Shown here: positions 1 to 9,072 of the stretch, in pieces | How the letters are laid out: each line of letters opens with the position of its first letter | Position numbering within the stretch: position 1 is the first letter of the stretch | Source: Bin55 sp963664665 | GTDB taxonomy: Bacteria; Pseudomonadota; Gammaproteobacteria; Pseudomonadales; Azotimanducaceae | Direction: 5' to 3' | DNA: 64,000 bases | Assembly: GCA_963664665.2 (NCBI GenBank) | Contig: CAXXMH010000004.1 | Location: 1,426,001-1,490,000, forward strand | Program-made: the position numbers and the translations under genes | Notes under the pieces: generated by a model | What the model saw: the letters and a program-made list of their open reading frames with translations, nothing else | What the model was told of the DNA's origin: nothing | The model's database searches: none

Positions 1-363
1 ATTGGATTACTTCACGTGGCGGCAAGCAGGCGCGGGTCGCAACTGTCTCCAGTCCTATCTGTATACGACCCTGCGGTAGTCGGTGAGCAGCCAGAGATCA
101 GCACAGCGAACGCTTAACGATTTAGATAGAGGCGAGCAAAAGGAACTATTACGAGAACAGTCGAATATTGACTACGAGATCATCCCCGCCTGAGAACGAC
201 GAGGGGTTGGGTCGTACCATGAAAAAATGGTGCGCGAGGGACTCAACCCTCTGACCGGTGCGAAAACACCTGCAGTGCGCCAGCGTATCAAAGTAGACGC
301 GGAACTACCTTGAAGAGGGGCTTACCGCCGTTCTGTTCAACAGCGAATAGAGCAGGAGGCTTC
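1..363. other. left-edge stretch without a confident gene
   Basis: No complete gene is visible. A short open frame on the + strand (about 194-313, first ATG at 227, reading M-V-R-E-G-L-N-P-L-T-G) ends at a TGA near 313. It could be the tail of a decayed gene, but it is too short to assign and has no visible ribosome binding site. The rest has stops in all frames and shows no tRNA fold or repeat that I can recognise. Confidence 0.3.
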
Positions 364-984
364 TTAGTCCCTGGTGCGATCAGGCGTAGATCTACTACGA
401 TGTGATTCACGCTTAATCCTCTCGGTGAGACTTCTCCGCTCAATAGCGATACTCTCGATACGTTGTAGTCGTTCCTCAAGATCGAACTCCTCGATCCAAT
501 TCGTCATGTAATCCCAGTCCATTTCAGGCTGCGTCGCAAGGATCGATTCCACGTCCGCGTTATCTTGAAAACGGTCAGCAATGAGTTTCAGGATCAGCAC
601 ATCCTCAATTGCGAGAGTCCTATAGGTCTGCTCTTCGTCGAGATCTTCTTGATGCGCCCTAGCAATCGCTCCCGTTTCGTATTCAGTACCCGACACGAGT
701 ACGTCGAGCCTACCCATGACTGGATGCTGTGCTCTCAGCAACCAATCCTCTACAACTTCTACAGATTCCCACCCATGTCGTTGCAATGCGTCCTGTACCA
801 CGTTGACACTCTTATCGGAGAGAGAGAGCATCACATCGAGATCAATCGTGGTGCGGATTTGATCTCGATAGTGGTTAGCAGCCACCGCGCCCGCCACTAC
901 CCAGGAAATCCCTTCAGAGTCTAACACGTTCGACAGATCTCGTATCGCGGCATCGAAAGAATCAATCGGTCTCGCCACGCCCAC
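364..984 (-). CDS. nucleotidyltransferase-fold protein (MNT/AbiEii-like)
   Basis: A 206-residue protein. Near residues 30-52 it has the pattern of minimal nucleotidyltransferases: a small-residue turn (VVAGAVAANHY), an Arg-Thr pair, then D-L-D-V, the two acidic residues that would bind metal. The turn is G-A rather than the canonical G-G or G-S. Such proteins transfer nucleotides to RNA or protein targets and often act as the toxin or the antitoxin half of two-gene modules. The start overlaps the end of the upstream 81-codon gene by 23 bases, so the two are almost certainly co-translated. The C-terminal third is charged and Arg-rich. Substrate is unknown. Confidence 0.65.
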   Translation of the reverse strand: MGVARPIDSFDAAIRDLSNVLDSEGISWVVAGAVAANHYRDQIRTTIDLDVMLSLSDKSVNVVQDALQRHGWESVEVVEDWLLRAQHPVMGRLDVLVSGTEYETGAIARAHQEDLDEEQTYRTLAIEDVLILKLIADRFQDNADVESILATQPEMDWDYMTNWIEEFDLEERLQRIESIAIERRSLTERIKRESHRSRSTPDRTRD

Positions 985-1207
985 CTTTCTTCTTCACCCA
1001 TGCTTCTCGGTATTCGATGTACGCTACATGCGATGCAAGATCCCCATCAAAGAAGTCATCAGTTCCCATTCCACTTCTCGGATCGATCTTCTTCATCTGT
1101 TCGAAAACAGAACGCCCAGTTCGCGGTAGCGGCTCAACCACACGCGTCCGTGCGATCGCTCGGCCGAGTCTCTCAAAGTGATCGAGCGCTTTCTTGTTTA
1201 CGGGCAT
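962..1207 (-). CDS. small partner protein of the nucleotidyltransferase
   Basis: An 81-residue, highly charged protein without signal peptide or membrane segment. The N-terminal half is basic (M-P-V-N-K-K-A-L-D-H-F), the middle holds an acidic stretch (GTDDFFDGDL), and the end is K-K-K-G-G-R. It lies directly upstream of, and overlaps, the nucleotidyltransferase gene. A small charged first gene followed by a nucleotidyltransferase is the usual arrangement of toxin-antitoxin-like modules, so an antitoxin or regulatory role is inferred from position and size only. I do not recognise the family. Confidence 0.5.
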   Translation of the reverse strand: MPVNKKALDHFERLGRAIARTRVVEPLPRTGRSVFEQMKKIDPRSGMGTDDFFDGDLASHVAYIEYREAWVKKKGGRGETD

Positions 1208-1626
1208 GGTTCTATCTTTTGGGACTTACATACCTGTCTACAAAACAGGCTGCCTTTTGACAGATCGTAGGAGTCAATAATGTGAACGCTCCTCCTCGCC
1301 CAGATGCCCCTATCCCAAAGGTCTTCTTAGCGCTTGGTTCTCGCGCCTCATGTGTAATTGTATAGTACTGCGGTCGAATTCGTGAGACTCTGTAATCAAG
1401 TATGTAATCCCCCAAAAAATCATCATGCGGATTTGTGATTTCATAACAGCTAATCCAGTTAGTCCATCTTATTTTGCTTTAGTGCCTCTCTGTGTCCACC
1501 AGTGGAAGGTAGATCACTTCAGAAGCAATGAGTTCCCTCCAGTGCGTTTGCACAAAAGTGATACCGATTTAGTACCAAATTCGTGTCGTTATAGCGTCGT
1601 ATCGGCCTTCTTAGTCGCTGCGCCGT
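1208..1626. other. intergenic stretch, no gene recognised
   Basis: About 420 bases between two toxin-antitoxin-like modules that are both read leftward. Open frames here are short, lack ribosome binding sites and do not resemble proteins. It probably holds the promoter of the small-protein/nucleotidyltransferase pair near 1208-1300, but no clear -35/-10 pair stood out. Confidence 0.3.
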
Positions 1627-1917
1627 TTAGCCAACGTGTGCGAAGCGCTCAACCTTAATTTCTCTTTGTCGATTACGCGCTTTCCAAAGGTCGTGAGCAG
1701 TCTGCATGCCCAACCAGGTTTCGGGTTCTGAACCGAACGCTTTAGCGAGTCTGATCGCCATATCAATTGAAATTCCAGAACGCTCGTTGACGAGCTCCGA
1801 GAGTGCCTGTCGAGTCACCCCAAGCCCTTGAGCTGCGCGCGTCACACTCAATCCGAGCGGTTCGAGGCACTGCCTCTTTACGATCCCACCTGGATGTGGT
1901 GGGTTATGCATGCTCAT
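1627..1917 (-). CDS. higA: HigA-family antitoxin, XRE-type helix-turn-helix
   Basis: A 96-residue protein with the hallmark HigA opening (H-N-P-P-H-P-G-G-I-V) and a helix-turn-helix at about residues 22-55 (SVTRAAQGLGVTRQALSELV), followed by the family's conserved R-L-A-K-A-F-G-S-E-P-E-T-W-L. HigA antitoxins neutralise the HigB RNase and, with it, repress their own promoter. The ATG overlaps the stop of the upstream HigB-like gene by four bases (ATGA), which shows translational coupling in the toxin-first order typical of higBA. Length fits the family. Confidence 0.9.
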   Translation of the reverse strand: MSMHNPPHPGGIVKRQCLEPLGLSVTRAAQGLGVTRQALSELVNERSGISIDMAIRLAKAFGSEPETWLGMQTAHDLWKARNRQREIKVERFAHVG

Positions 1918-2207
1918 GTGCGATTGCCTAAATGGTAGTCCAGGTAGTCAACTTCAACTGCCATTCCGTTCTCAAATTTGAATGTGACTCGCCAGTTGCC
2001 GGAAACCGACACAGCGTAGTGTCCTTTCAGCTTACCGGATAACGCATGTAAACGGAAACCAGGCAAGTTCATACCTTCAGGTCCTGTGCTACGATCAAGC
2101 GCTGCAAGGATGTCTCGAAGTTTTTCGACGTGTTCTGGAGCTACGTGTCTCGATGTAGTTCCTTCATAGCGAGCCTTCAAGCCTCGATTGCGAAACGATG
2201 CGATCAC
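1914..2207 (-). CDS. higB: HigB/RelE-type toxin, ribosome-dependent mRNA interferase
   Basis: A 97-residue RelE-superfamily toxin with GTG start. The recognisable core is L-x-G-x-x-x-G-H-Y-A-V-S-V-S-G-N-W-R-V-T-F-x-F (about residues 60-82) followed by V-D-Y-L-D-Y-H, which matches the beta-sheet and C-terminal motif of the HigB branch. These enzymes cut mRNA on the translating ribosome. It is the first gene of a two-gene operon with the HigA-like antitoxin. A 13-base palindrome 19 bases upstream of the start is a plausible operator. Confidence 0.88.
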   Translation of the reverse strand: MIASFRNRGLKARYEGTTSRHVAPEHVEKLRDILAALDRSTGPEGMNLPGFRLHALSGKLKGHYAVSVSGNWRVTFKFENGMAVEVDYLDYHLGNRT

Positions 2208-2225
2208 TGCCTAATTGTAACGTGA

Positions 2226-2238
2226 CAACTGACAGTTG
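2226..2238. promoter_or_regulatory. palindrome upstream of higBA, candidate operator
   Basis: CAACTG-A-CAGTTG is a perfect 6+1+6 inverted repeat, 19 bases upstream of the higB start codon. HigBA modules are usually autoregulated by HigA binding a palindrome that overlaps the promoter, so position and symmetry fit. No binding evidence is available. Confidence 0.4.
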
Positions 2239-2620
2239 ACGACACACTCTTCGGTACAGTCGATTGAGCGCCGATGAGGCTGATTCAGATTCGCGGAACC
2301 GGCTCAATTTGCCAATTTCGCGAGCGTATACGCGTGCCCGCGTTCGCACTTGACTGAGTTGCAGTAACCGCATAGCAACTATAGGATCTCAATATGATCG
2401 GTCCCGCCTTGCGCTCGCGCTCGAACTCGGCAGCAACGGCGATTGTCGTCGCCGAAACGCTGTAGAGATGCGTACTACGAATGTGCCAGATGGGTCAATC
2501 CTTCGGACACCATTCACACTCGAAACTGGCGAATTGGACATGGCCAGGCGTGGTTGCTCGACTAGACTCAGCCAGCTAGGCAAAATCTAAATCTTCATCT
2601 CGCAACGCAAAACCTGACAC
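2239..2620. other. intergenic stretch between higBA and the deacetylase gene
   Basis: About 380 bases of divergent upstream region. It should hold the promoters of higBA (leftward) and of the histone-deacetylase-like gene (rightward). Open frames inside it are short, Ser/Arg-rich and non-protein-like. No repeat or RNA structure was recognised. Confidence 0.3.
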
Positions 2621-3529
2621 ATGGCGCTATACCTCACGCATGATGACTGTGAACGGCACGACACGCCTACAGGTCATCCGGAGTCACCGGCGCGAATCTC
2701 AGCACTGAACGCACACCTTGATGCATGCGGGTTACTGAATGATGTTGATTGTGCTGTGCCGAGTCTAGCTTCATATGAAACTATCGCGAAAGTACACGAA
2801 CAAGCGCTTATCGATTTATTAATCTCGGCGGCACCCGAAACAGGCATGGTGCGCATCGACGCAGATACTTCGTTCAGTCCTGGTTCACTTGATGCGGTAC
2901 GGCGTTGTGTTGGCGCGGTGTGTGATGGCGTCTCGGCGACACTTTCGGGGACGGCGTCACGCGTGTTCTGTGGTGTGCGACCACCCGGACATCACGCCGA
3001 GAGTAAAGGTTCGATGGGGTTTTGCATATTCAACAGCATCGCTGTTGGTGCTGCATTCGCGCTAGAACACGTCGACCGGGTTGCCATTCTTGATTTCGAC
3101 GCCCATCACGGGAACGGGACCGTCGAGATATTCCAGGACGACCCTCGTGTTTTGGTCTGTTCTTCGTTCCAATATCCGTTTTACCCGTATCGATTTCAAG
3201 AGATAGATCGACCGAATATCGTCAACGTGCCGATGCATGCAGGTAGCGACGGCCGGACGTTCCGAGAAGCGGTTTCGGCTTCGTGGTTACCGGCAATCGA
3301 GGCACATCGCCCCGAGCTAATCTTGATTTCGGCGGGATTCGATGCACACCGGGATGATCCGCTGACGCAACTTTCACTGGTTGACGACGACTTTCGCTGG
3401 GTCACACAAACCATTGTTGATTGGGCCGATCACTTCGCTCAAGGCCATGTCGTGTCGGTCCTTGAAGGCGGATACGATCTTGATGCACTTTGTCGGTGTG
3501 GGGAACTCCATCTCTCAGGATTGTTGTAG
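2621..3529 (+). CDS. histone deacetylase-family amidohydrolase
   Basis: A 302-residue zinc-dependent deacetylase of the arginase/deacetylase fold. Visible signatures are H-x-x-x-x-G-H-P-E-S-P-x-R (residues 13-25), R-P-P-G-H-H-A (120-126, the catalytic His pair) and D-F-D-A-H-H-G-N-G-T (158-167, with D160 and H162 as zinc ligands). They continue with S-A-G-F-D-A-H (D241, third ligand) and E-G-G-Y-D (Y285, transition-state Tyr). Bacterial members remove acetyl groups from polyamines, acetylated lysine or other small amides; the substrate cannot be read from sequence. There is no signal peptide, so it acts in the cytoplasm. It precedes the GH3 glucosidase by about 120 bases but is probably an independent unit. 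Confidence 0.92.
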   Translation: MALYLTHDDCERHDTPTGHPESPARISALNAHLDACGLLNDVDCAVPSLASYETIAKVHEQALIDLLISAAPETGMVRIDADTSFSPGSLDAVRRCVGAVCDGVSATLSGTASRVFCGVRPPGHHAESKGSMGFCIFNSIAVGAAFALEHVDRVAILDFDAHHGNGTVEIFQDDPRVLVCSSFQYPFYPYRFQEIDRPNIVNVPMHAGSDGRTFREAVSASWLPAIEAHRPELILISAGFDAHRDDPLTQLSLVDDDFRWVTQTIVDWADHFAQGHVVSVLEGGYDLDALCRCGELHLSGLL

Positions 3530-3649
3530 GTCAATCGCATAATCGAGAGTCCACATTTGACCGAGTGTCGTGCCGACACGATCGCGTCTAGATCACTTGG
3601 TTTAGTGGTAAACGTAGGATCTAGATAAATAAGAGGAAATGGCACAGAA

Positions 3650-5605
3650 ATGGCAGAGGTTGTAGCCAACGAAAAGGTACTTTGGCCGCTTTGTCGGAAC
3701 GCATTGGATGCGGACCCTCGTCGTTCGTTGTCCATACGGGACCTCGTTGAGTCACGGCTTCGACGTTTGACGACAAAACAGAAGGTGGCTCAGCTCATCC
3801 AAGCCGAACTAGCTTCGGTTGAACCTGACGACATTCGTCAATTTGGCTTAGGGTCGGTGCTCAACGGTGGCGGCGTATGTCCTGATTCCAACAAATACGC
3901 GAGTGTTGAGGATTGGCGGAATCTAGCAGCTGCTTTTCAAGCTGCCGCCGGAGAAAGCGATGCGGGTATTCCGATTCTTTGGGGTACCGATGCGGTCCAC
4001 GGACACAACAACGTATTTGGTGCGACGATATTTCCACATAACATCGGGCTTGGTGCCGCGAATGACCCAGACCTTATGGAACGACTTGGTGCCGCAACGG
4101 CGCAAGACGTCGCAGCTACTGGCATAGATTGGGTGTTTGCGCCTACGCTTGCCGTGCCGCACGATTATCGGTGGGGTCGCACTTACGAAGGATTCTCACA
4201 AGAGCCTCGAATCATCAAGCGCCTTGGAAGAGCGATGGTCTGCGGTCTACAAGGGCATCCCGAATCTACAGACTTCCTTTCTGATCAGTTTGTGTTAGCC
4301 ACATCGAAGCATTTTGTCGGCGAAGGGTCGACACTGGATGGTGTGGATCAAGGTGACACGTACTGCACCGAAGAGGACATGCGTGACGTACATGCCGTTG
4401 GGCATTTCAGCGCATTGAAAGCGGGCGCACAGATCGTGATGGCCGCGTTCAATAGCTGGTGCGATGAAAAGATTCATGGTTCCTCGTATCTACTTCAAGA
4501 AGTCTTGAAGGAGCAAATGGGGTTTGAGGGGTTTGTCGTCTCAGACTGGGATGGATTCGCACAAGTCGATGCCGATCTTGACGCCGCTTGCATTAGATCG
4601 TTTAACGCAGGCGTTGACATGCTGATGGTCAGCGCTGATTGGAAGCGCGTCTATCAAATCATGCTTGAGGGCGTCCGAACGGGACAGATCTCGGAAGCGC
4701 GATTGGATGATGCGGTGAAACGAATCTTGCGGGTTAAGGCGCTAAAAGGGATGCTCTCGCCAACTTACGAGCATCCCGCCATGCGGACCGATTCGATTCA
4801 CCTTATGGGGATGGATTCAACACGAAGGCTTGCGAAAGAAGCAGTACGAAAGTCGCTCGTGCTAATGAAGAACGACAATCGGGTTTTGCCACTTAGCCCG
4901 AAGCAGAAGGTCCTCATTGTTGGCACCAATGCACACGATGTCGCAAAGCAATGTGGTGGTTGGACACTCACGTGGCAAGGAACGAATAACACGAGTGATG
5001 ATTTCCCAAACGCGGAATCGATTGCAGACGGAATTCGAACCGTGGTGGCCGATGGAGGCGGCACGCTGACTTGTGTTGATCGAGTCGTAGATGACACCGA
5101 CGCGGATATCGCCATTGTCGTGTTTGGCGAAGAACCCTATGCGGAAGGCGAGGGGGACCTACACCACTTGAGCTTTTCTCGAGACGATGCTACGCCATTA
5201 CAAGCGATGAAAGCGTTGCAAGAGCGAGGCATTCCGATGGTTGCGTTGTTTCTATCTGGAAGACCGCGATGGATCAATCCAGAACTGAATATCTCGGATG
5301 CGTTTGTCGTGTGTTGGTTACCTGGAACCGAAGGCGGTGCGATTGGAGAGGTATTGTTCAAGGATTCTAAGAACGAAATCCGTCACGACTTTTCCGGTCG
5401 GCTGTCGTTCTCGTGGCCACTCGACGCACTGGCAACATCGATTGATCGTGATTCGAACCAGCCAGATAGGTACTTACCTGTCGGTTATGGACTCTCCTTT
5501 GAGGATGACGTAACTTGCGAGCGGTTCACCGAGAAGGATGAGACGGTCGGCGCCCCACTTCGAGGTCCGGCGAATCAAGGAAGCTACAACTACCCGAACC
5601 CATGA
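3650..5605 (+). CDS. glycoside hydrolase family 3 beta-glucosidase
   Basis: A 651-residue GH3 enzyme that cleaves terminal beta-linked glucose from gluco-oligosaccharides. Seen in order are W-G-T-D-A-V-H-G-H (111-119), F-A-P-T (163-166), R-W-G-R-T-Y-E-G-F (174-182) and K-H-F-V-G-E-G (220-226). The nucleophile motif V-V-S-D-W-D-G has Asp299. A second C-terminal alpha/beta domain from about 400 holds G-E-E-P-Y-A-E-G-E-G-D, the usual site of the acid/base Glu. No signal peptide is apparent, so it probably acts on imported sugars. That fits the GPH-family transporter encoded 147 bases downstream on the same strand. The start used lies downstream of an AGAGGAAA-type ribosome binding region. Confidence 0.92.
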   Translation: MAEVVANEKVLWPLCRNALDADPRRSLSIRDLVESRLRRLTTKQKVAQLIQAELASVEPDDIRQFGLGSVLNGGGVCPDSNKYASVEDWRNLAAAFQAAAGESDAGIPILWGTDAVHGHNNVFGATIFPHNIGLGAANDPDLMERLGAATAQDVAATGIDWVFAPTLAVPHDYRWGRTYEGFSQEPRIIKRLGRAMVCGLQGHPESTDFLSDQFVLATSKHFVGEGSTLDGVDQGDTYCTEEDMRDVHAVGHFSALKAGAQIVMAAFNSWCDEKIHGSSYLLQEVLKEQMGFEGFVVSDWDGFAQVDADLDAACIRSFNAGVDMLMVSADWKRVYQIMLEGVRTGQISEARLDDAVKRILRVKALKGMLSPTYEHPAMRTDSIHLMGMDSTRRLAKEAVRKSLVLMKNDNRVLPLSPKQKVLIVGTNAHDVAKQCGGWTLTWQGTNNTSDDFPNAESIADGIRTVVADGGGTLTCVDRVVDDTDADIAIVVFGEEPYAEGEGDLHHLSFSRDDATPLQAMKALQERGIPMVALFLSGRPRWINPELNISDAFVVCWLPGTEGGAIGEVLFKDSKNEIRHDFSGRLSFSWPLDALATSIDRDSNQPDRYLPVGYGLSFEDDVTCERFTEKDETVGAPLRGPANQGSYNYPNP

Positions 5606-5752
5606 GGGCTTAAACCCTTTTGGTTATCCATTTCGTGCACAATGGTGGTTAAGCGCGGGTCACGAGACTGTGAGTCTCAACATGCAGCAGTCTCGATTTC
5701 GAACGAACGTCAATTCCATCTGCACGCGCCGAGTTAGATTCGGTCAGCGCGC

Positions 5753-7189
5753 GTGAGCGACTCGCATCACGAAACCTCACCATCAGACCGGATTAGGTTC
5801 GACCGAAAGCTAGCGTACGGTTTAGGTTCCCTAACGAACAACATCCTCGCTGCCGCGAGCGGCAACATGATGATTGTGCTGAATCTCGCCTATGGCATGA
5901 ATCCTGCACTCGTGAGCCTACTCGGGAGCATTCCTCGGCTCACGGACGCGTTGACAGACCCGCTGATGGGTTACATATCAGACAACACGCGTACAAGGTG
6001 GGGTAGGCGGCGGCCGTACATATTTGTTGGCGCAATCGCTGCTAGTCTCATCTTCGTGGTACTGTGGCAGATTCCCAGCGGGATCGGTCAAGGTGCGCTA
6101 TTCGTCTACTTCTTAGCAATTTCGCTGATTTTCTTCCTTGCGTATACGGTGTTTGCCACACCTTGGGTGGCTCTTGGTTACGAACTCACGCCTGACTATC
6201 ACGAACGTGTTCGTCTCATGGGTGTACAGAATTTCATTGGCCAGCTGGCTTACGTCATCGCTCCGTGGTTTTTGGTATTTATGACCTTACCCATGTTCGA
6301 CGGTATGGCTGATGGCGCGTCTTGGCTCTCGATAGTCGTCGCAGTCGGCTGTGTGATTAGTGGCATCGTACCTGCGCTGGCGCTACGCGAGCGATTCGCA
6401 GATTTGCCATCATTGACGGCCGACGCGATGTCGCTTCTGGCGCGTGCCGAGTATGAGATTAATCACTTTGTGCGCGGATTCAAGGCGACGGTTGTCAATA
6501 GGGACTTCCTGCTGCTAGCAGGCGCGACGTTCCTTGTATTCAATGGCTTTCAGCTGATCGCGTCGTTTCAGACATACGTGATGATCTTTTATCTGTACGG
6601 AGGCGATAGTGAAGCAGCTGGACCATTGATTGGCTGGTTCGGAACGTTAGGGTCGGTCTCCACGTTTGCTGTGATCGTACTGGTGACCTTTCTTTCGCCA
6701 AAGATTGGCAAGCGATCGACTTTTTTTCTCTGTATTGCAATTTCAACGATCGGTTACGCGTCTAAATGGTTCCTCTATTCCATTGAATATCCGTATCTCA
6801 TATTGGTCGCCGCGCCGTTGATTTCATTTGGTTTAGGCTCATTGTTCACGTTGATGGGTTCGATGATCGCGGATGTGTGTGACGTAGACGAGCTGAAGAC
6901 GCAAGAACGGCGCGAAGGTATGTACGGATCGGTGTTCTGGTGGGTGGTCAAACTTGGAATGGCTTTAGCGATCGCGCTTAGTGGTTTCCTACTCAATATG
7001 ACAGGCTTTGACGTGGAACTAGGTGGTGCTCAACCCGAAAGAGCCTTGTTCCTGATGAGGCTATTCGATGTGCTGGTTCCAATCGCCTCTTCGATCGGCG
7101 CGATCCTGTTGATTCGTGCCTATAGCATCACCGAAACCAAGGCGTATGACGTTCGTATTCAACTAGAGAATCGACGTGGTGAACTCTAA
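5753..7189 (+). CDS. MFS sugar:cation symporter (GPH family)
   Basis: A 478-residue, twelve-segment transporter with GTG start. The early block L-T-D-A-L-T-D-P-L-M-G-Y-I-S-D-N-T (about 63-79) followed by R-T-R-W-G-R-R-R-P-Y is diagnostic of the glycoside-pentoside-hexuronide:cation symporters (MelB-like). A second conserved loop (M-I-A-D-V-C-D-V-D-E, around 365) also fits. It would import a glycoside with H+ or Na+. Its position after the GH3 beta-glucosidase suggests uptake of a beta-glucoside that is then hydrolysed inside the cell. Substrate and coupling ion are inferred. Confidence 0.9.
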   Translation: MSDSHHETSPSDRIRFDRKLAYGLGSLTNNILAAASGNMMIVLNLAYGMNPALVSLLGSIPRLTDALTDPLMGYISDNTRTRWGRRRPYIFVGAIAASLIFVVLWQIPSGIGQGALFVYFLAISLIFFLAYTVFATPWVALGYELTPDYHERVRLMGVQNFIGQLAYVIAPWFLVFMTLPMFDGMADGASWLSIVVAVGCVISGIVPALALRERFADLPSLTADAMSLLARAEYEINHFVRGFKATVVNRDFLLLAGATFLVFNGFQLIASFQTYVMIFYLYGGDSEAAGPLIGWFGTLGSVSTFAVIVLVTFLSPKIGKRSTFFLCIAISTIGYASKWFLYSIEYPYLILVAAPLISFGLGSLFTLMGSMIADVCDVDELKTQERREGMYGSVFWWVVKLGMALAIALSGFLLNMTGFDVELGGAQPERALFLMRLFDVLVPIASSIGAILLIRAYSITETKAYDVRIQLENRRGEL

Positions 7190-7207
7190 CGTACGGTCGA
7201 GCGTTAG
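7186..7207. terminator. inverted repeat between convergent genes, possible bidirectional terminator
   Basis: CTAACG (7186-7191) and CGTTAG (7202-7207) form a 6-bp stem with a 10-base loop, spanning the ends of the rightward transporter and the leftward dipeptidase genes, whose coding regions are only 14 bases apart. There is no strong T-run, so this is a weak call. Confidence 0.3.
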
Positions 7208-8460
7208 TGAATTTCGATCCAATCTGAGTGCTGAGTGCAGTTTGGCGGGTTGCCGTGACGCGTAGCGATTACTTCGTTAGCCTCCCAAACACGCATCAGA
7301 TTCTCGCCGAGGACTTTCTGCAACGCATCGTCGTCGTAGCCGCGGAGTCGTAGTTCGTCGATCAGATTCGGGAACATAGAAGCATCTTTTAGTCCGATGG
7401 GTAACGTGTCGCCTACGCCGTCGAAATCCGAGCCTAACCCAACGGATTCAATACCAGCGAGTTCAACAACTCGATCGATGTGATCGGCGACCGTTGAAAC
7501 CGTAGCGAACGGGTAGGGGTTTGACTGGACATAGTTCGCGTAGAAACCCTGTCGTTGTAAGGGTGTCAATTCGGTTCTGCTCGCATCCTCTAGAGCTTTG
7601 TCGAGCTTGTTTCGCCAGTCACGAGATTCATTTGATACAAAGCTGCTGCCGAAGTTGATGTGAACCACGCCTCCGTTTTCTCTCAGCGCCGCCACCATGT
7701 CATCAGCCATATTGCGATGAAACCCAGGAATGAAGTGACGAAGCGAAGAGTGCGTAGCGACGACCGGACTTTCACTGAGCTTGAGTACTTGCCATGACGC
7801 ACGATCGGTTAGATGTGAAATGTCGATCATGATGCCTTGCCGATTCATTTCGTCCACTAGCTCACGTCCTGCTTCGGACAATCCTTCTAACGGTTCGTTC
7901 TCGTCGTAACTGGAATCTGAAAATTCGTTGGATCTTGAATGCGCTAACGTGACGTAACGAATACCGCGATCGGCGAACGCTTTTAGGTTAGCGGCGTCGC
8001 CTTCAAGTGGGCTCCCGTTTTCCATACCTAACGCGAAGGCAAGCGTTCCTTCCTTATATAGTTTCCTGACATCGGCCACACAAGTAGCAATTTCGATCGC
8101 ATCGGTAGAGGCTGCGGTTTCTTCGACCCAATCTATTAGTTCGTGAGCGATGGTTTTACTCGTCCCTTCTTCAGCTGCGGATGCTGGGGTATAGATCGAC
8201 ATAAACGCGACTGACAAACCACCTTCTTGTGCTCTGGGTAAGTCGAATTGGCCGGTATTGGTGCCGTCGAAGATATTCAGCTCGTTCCGCCAATTACGAA
8301 ATGGTGTGTCGATATGCGTGTCGACGATTAGGAAGCGCTGATTAGCTTCATTGGACTCGAGAGTCTGCGCGCTCGATGTGGTCGCGGCGACTAGCCAGAT
8401 TAACGGAATTAAAAGAGCTAATTGCTTTATCAAGGTTTTTCCTCTTTCAGATCTAACCAT
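7204..8460 (-). CDS. membrane dipeptidase-type hydrolase (peptidase M19)
   Basis: A 418-residue secreted or membrane-anchored zinc dipeptidase. An N-terminal signal sequence (about residues 10-32, ending S-S-A-Q) is followed by the metal-binding H-I-D-T-P (H49, D51), G-M-E-N-G (E147, bridging ligand), D-I-S-H-L-T-D (H216), A-T-H-S (H237) and G-L-G-S-D-F-D-G. This is the complete M19 set. Family members cleave dipeptides, including D-amino-acid dipeptides, in the periplasm. The first 31 bases overlap the 3' end of the upstream TIGR04282-type gene, making it the last gene of a four-gene operon. Confidence 0.9.
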   Translation of the reverse strand: MVRSERGKTLIKQLALLIPLIWLVAATTSSAQTLESNEANQRFLIVDTHIDTPFRNWRNELNIFDGTNTGQFDLPRAQEGGLSVAFMSIYTPASAAEEGTSKTIAHELIDWVEETAASTDAIEIATCVADVRKLYKEGTLAFALGMENGSPLEGDAANLKAFADRGIRYVTLAHSRSNEFSDSSYDENEPLEGLSEAGRELVDEMNRQGIMIDISHLTDRASWQVLKLSESPVVATHSSLRHFIPGFHRNMADDMVAALRENGGVVHINFGSSFVSNESRDWRNKLDKALEDASRTELTPLQRQGFYANYVQSNPYPFATVSTVADHIDRVVELAGIESVGLGSDFDGVGDTLPIGLKDASMFPNLIDELRLRGYDDDALQKVLGENLMRVWEANEVIATRHGNPPNCTQHSDWIEIH

Positions 8461-9035
8461 CGAACGTAGTCGGTCTCGGTGTCAACGTCCCATACCTGAT
8501 CAAGACATTTAACGTGCAACCCTAAGGCGTATGCGACTTCAGTAGTCGCGCGAAACACGTTTTCCGTGCTCCAGGGTATGTTGTCGAATAGTTGCTTTCT
8601 GGGTTCGTTCATGGCGATGAGAACATAACCACCGTCTTCGGTTGGACCTAACACGAGATCGTGAGATGCCAGTGACTTGAATGCTGCTTCGATGTAGGCA
8701 ACCGAAAGGAGCGGACAATCGCCACCGACGAGCACCCCCATACCGTCTTCGAAACATGCAAGCATTCGCTCACCTAAATCACCCTGCGCTTGTGGTTTTG
8801 CGGTTAAGCCTTGTAGCCAAGTTTCATCTTCAATGGGTCCGTCGACATACACCGTTGTATTGAAGTCGCGTGCGCATTGGAGGGTGTTGGATAGAAGCTC
8901 TCGATAGCAACTGTGAGCGTTGGCAGAACCGATTGCAGCGCCAAGGCGGCTCTTCACTTGAGTTGAATCGAGGCTTCGTGTGAACACAGCTAAGTGGCGC
9001 GACGAATCTCTCTTATAGGAATCTGTGTTCTTCAA
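8430..9035 (-). CDS. TIGR04282-type glycosyltransferase (DUF2064)
   Basis: A 201-residue GT-A-like protein. Motifs: V-K-S-R-L-G near residue 28-33, V-L-V-G-G-D-C-P-L-L (about 101-110, the nucleotide-binding DxxxP region) and D-L-V-L-G-P-T-E-D-G-G-Y-V-L-I (about 127-141). W-D-V-D-T near the end is the usual closing motif. This family is nearly always encoded beside a TIGR04283-type glycosyltransferase, as here (next gene upstream, 37 bases away). The reaction of the pair is not established. Confidence 0.88.
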   Translation of the reverse strand: MKNTDSYKRDSSRHLAVFTRSLDSTQVKSRLGAAIGSANAHSCYRELLSNTLQCARDFNTTVYVDGPIEDETWLQGLTAKPQAQGDLGERMLACFEDGMGVLVGGDCPLLSVAYIEAAFKSLASHDLVLGPTEDGGYVLIAMNEPRKQLFDNIPWSTENVFRATTEVAYALGLHVKCLDQVWDVDTETDYVRWLDLKEEKP

Positions 9036-9072
9036 ATGCGGTGAGGCTAGTCGAATTCGAATTTAAGTATTG

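Noticed and set aside
227..313. Short + strand frame near the left edge as a DNA-binding HU-like gene
   Set aside because: The G-L-N-P-L-T-G segment faintly recalls HU, but it is only 28 codons long and the rest does not fit.
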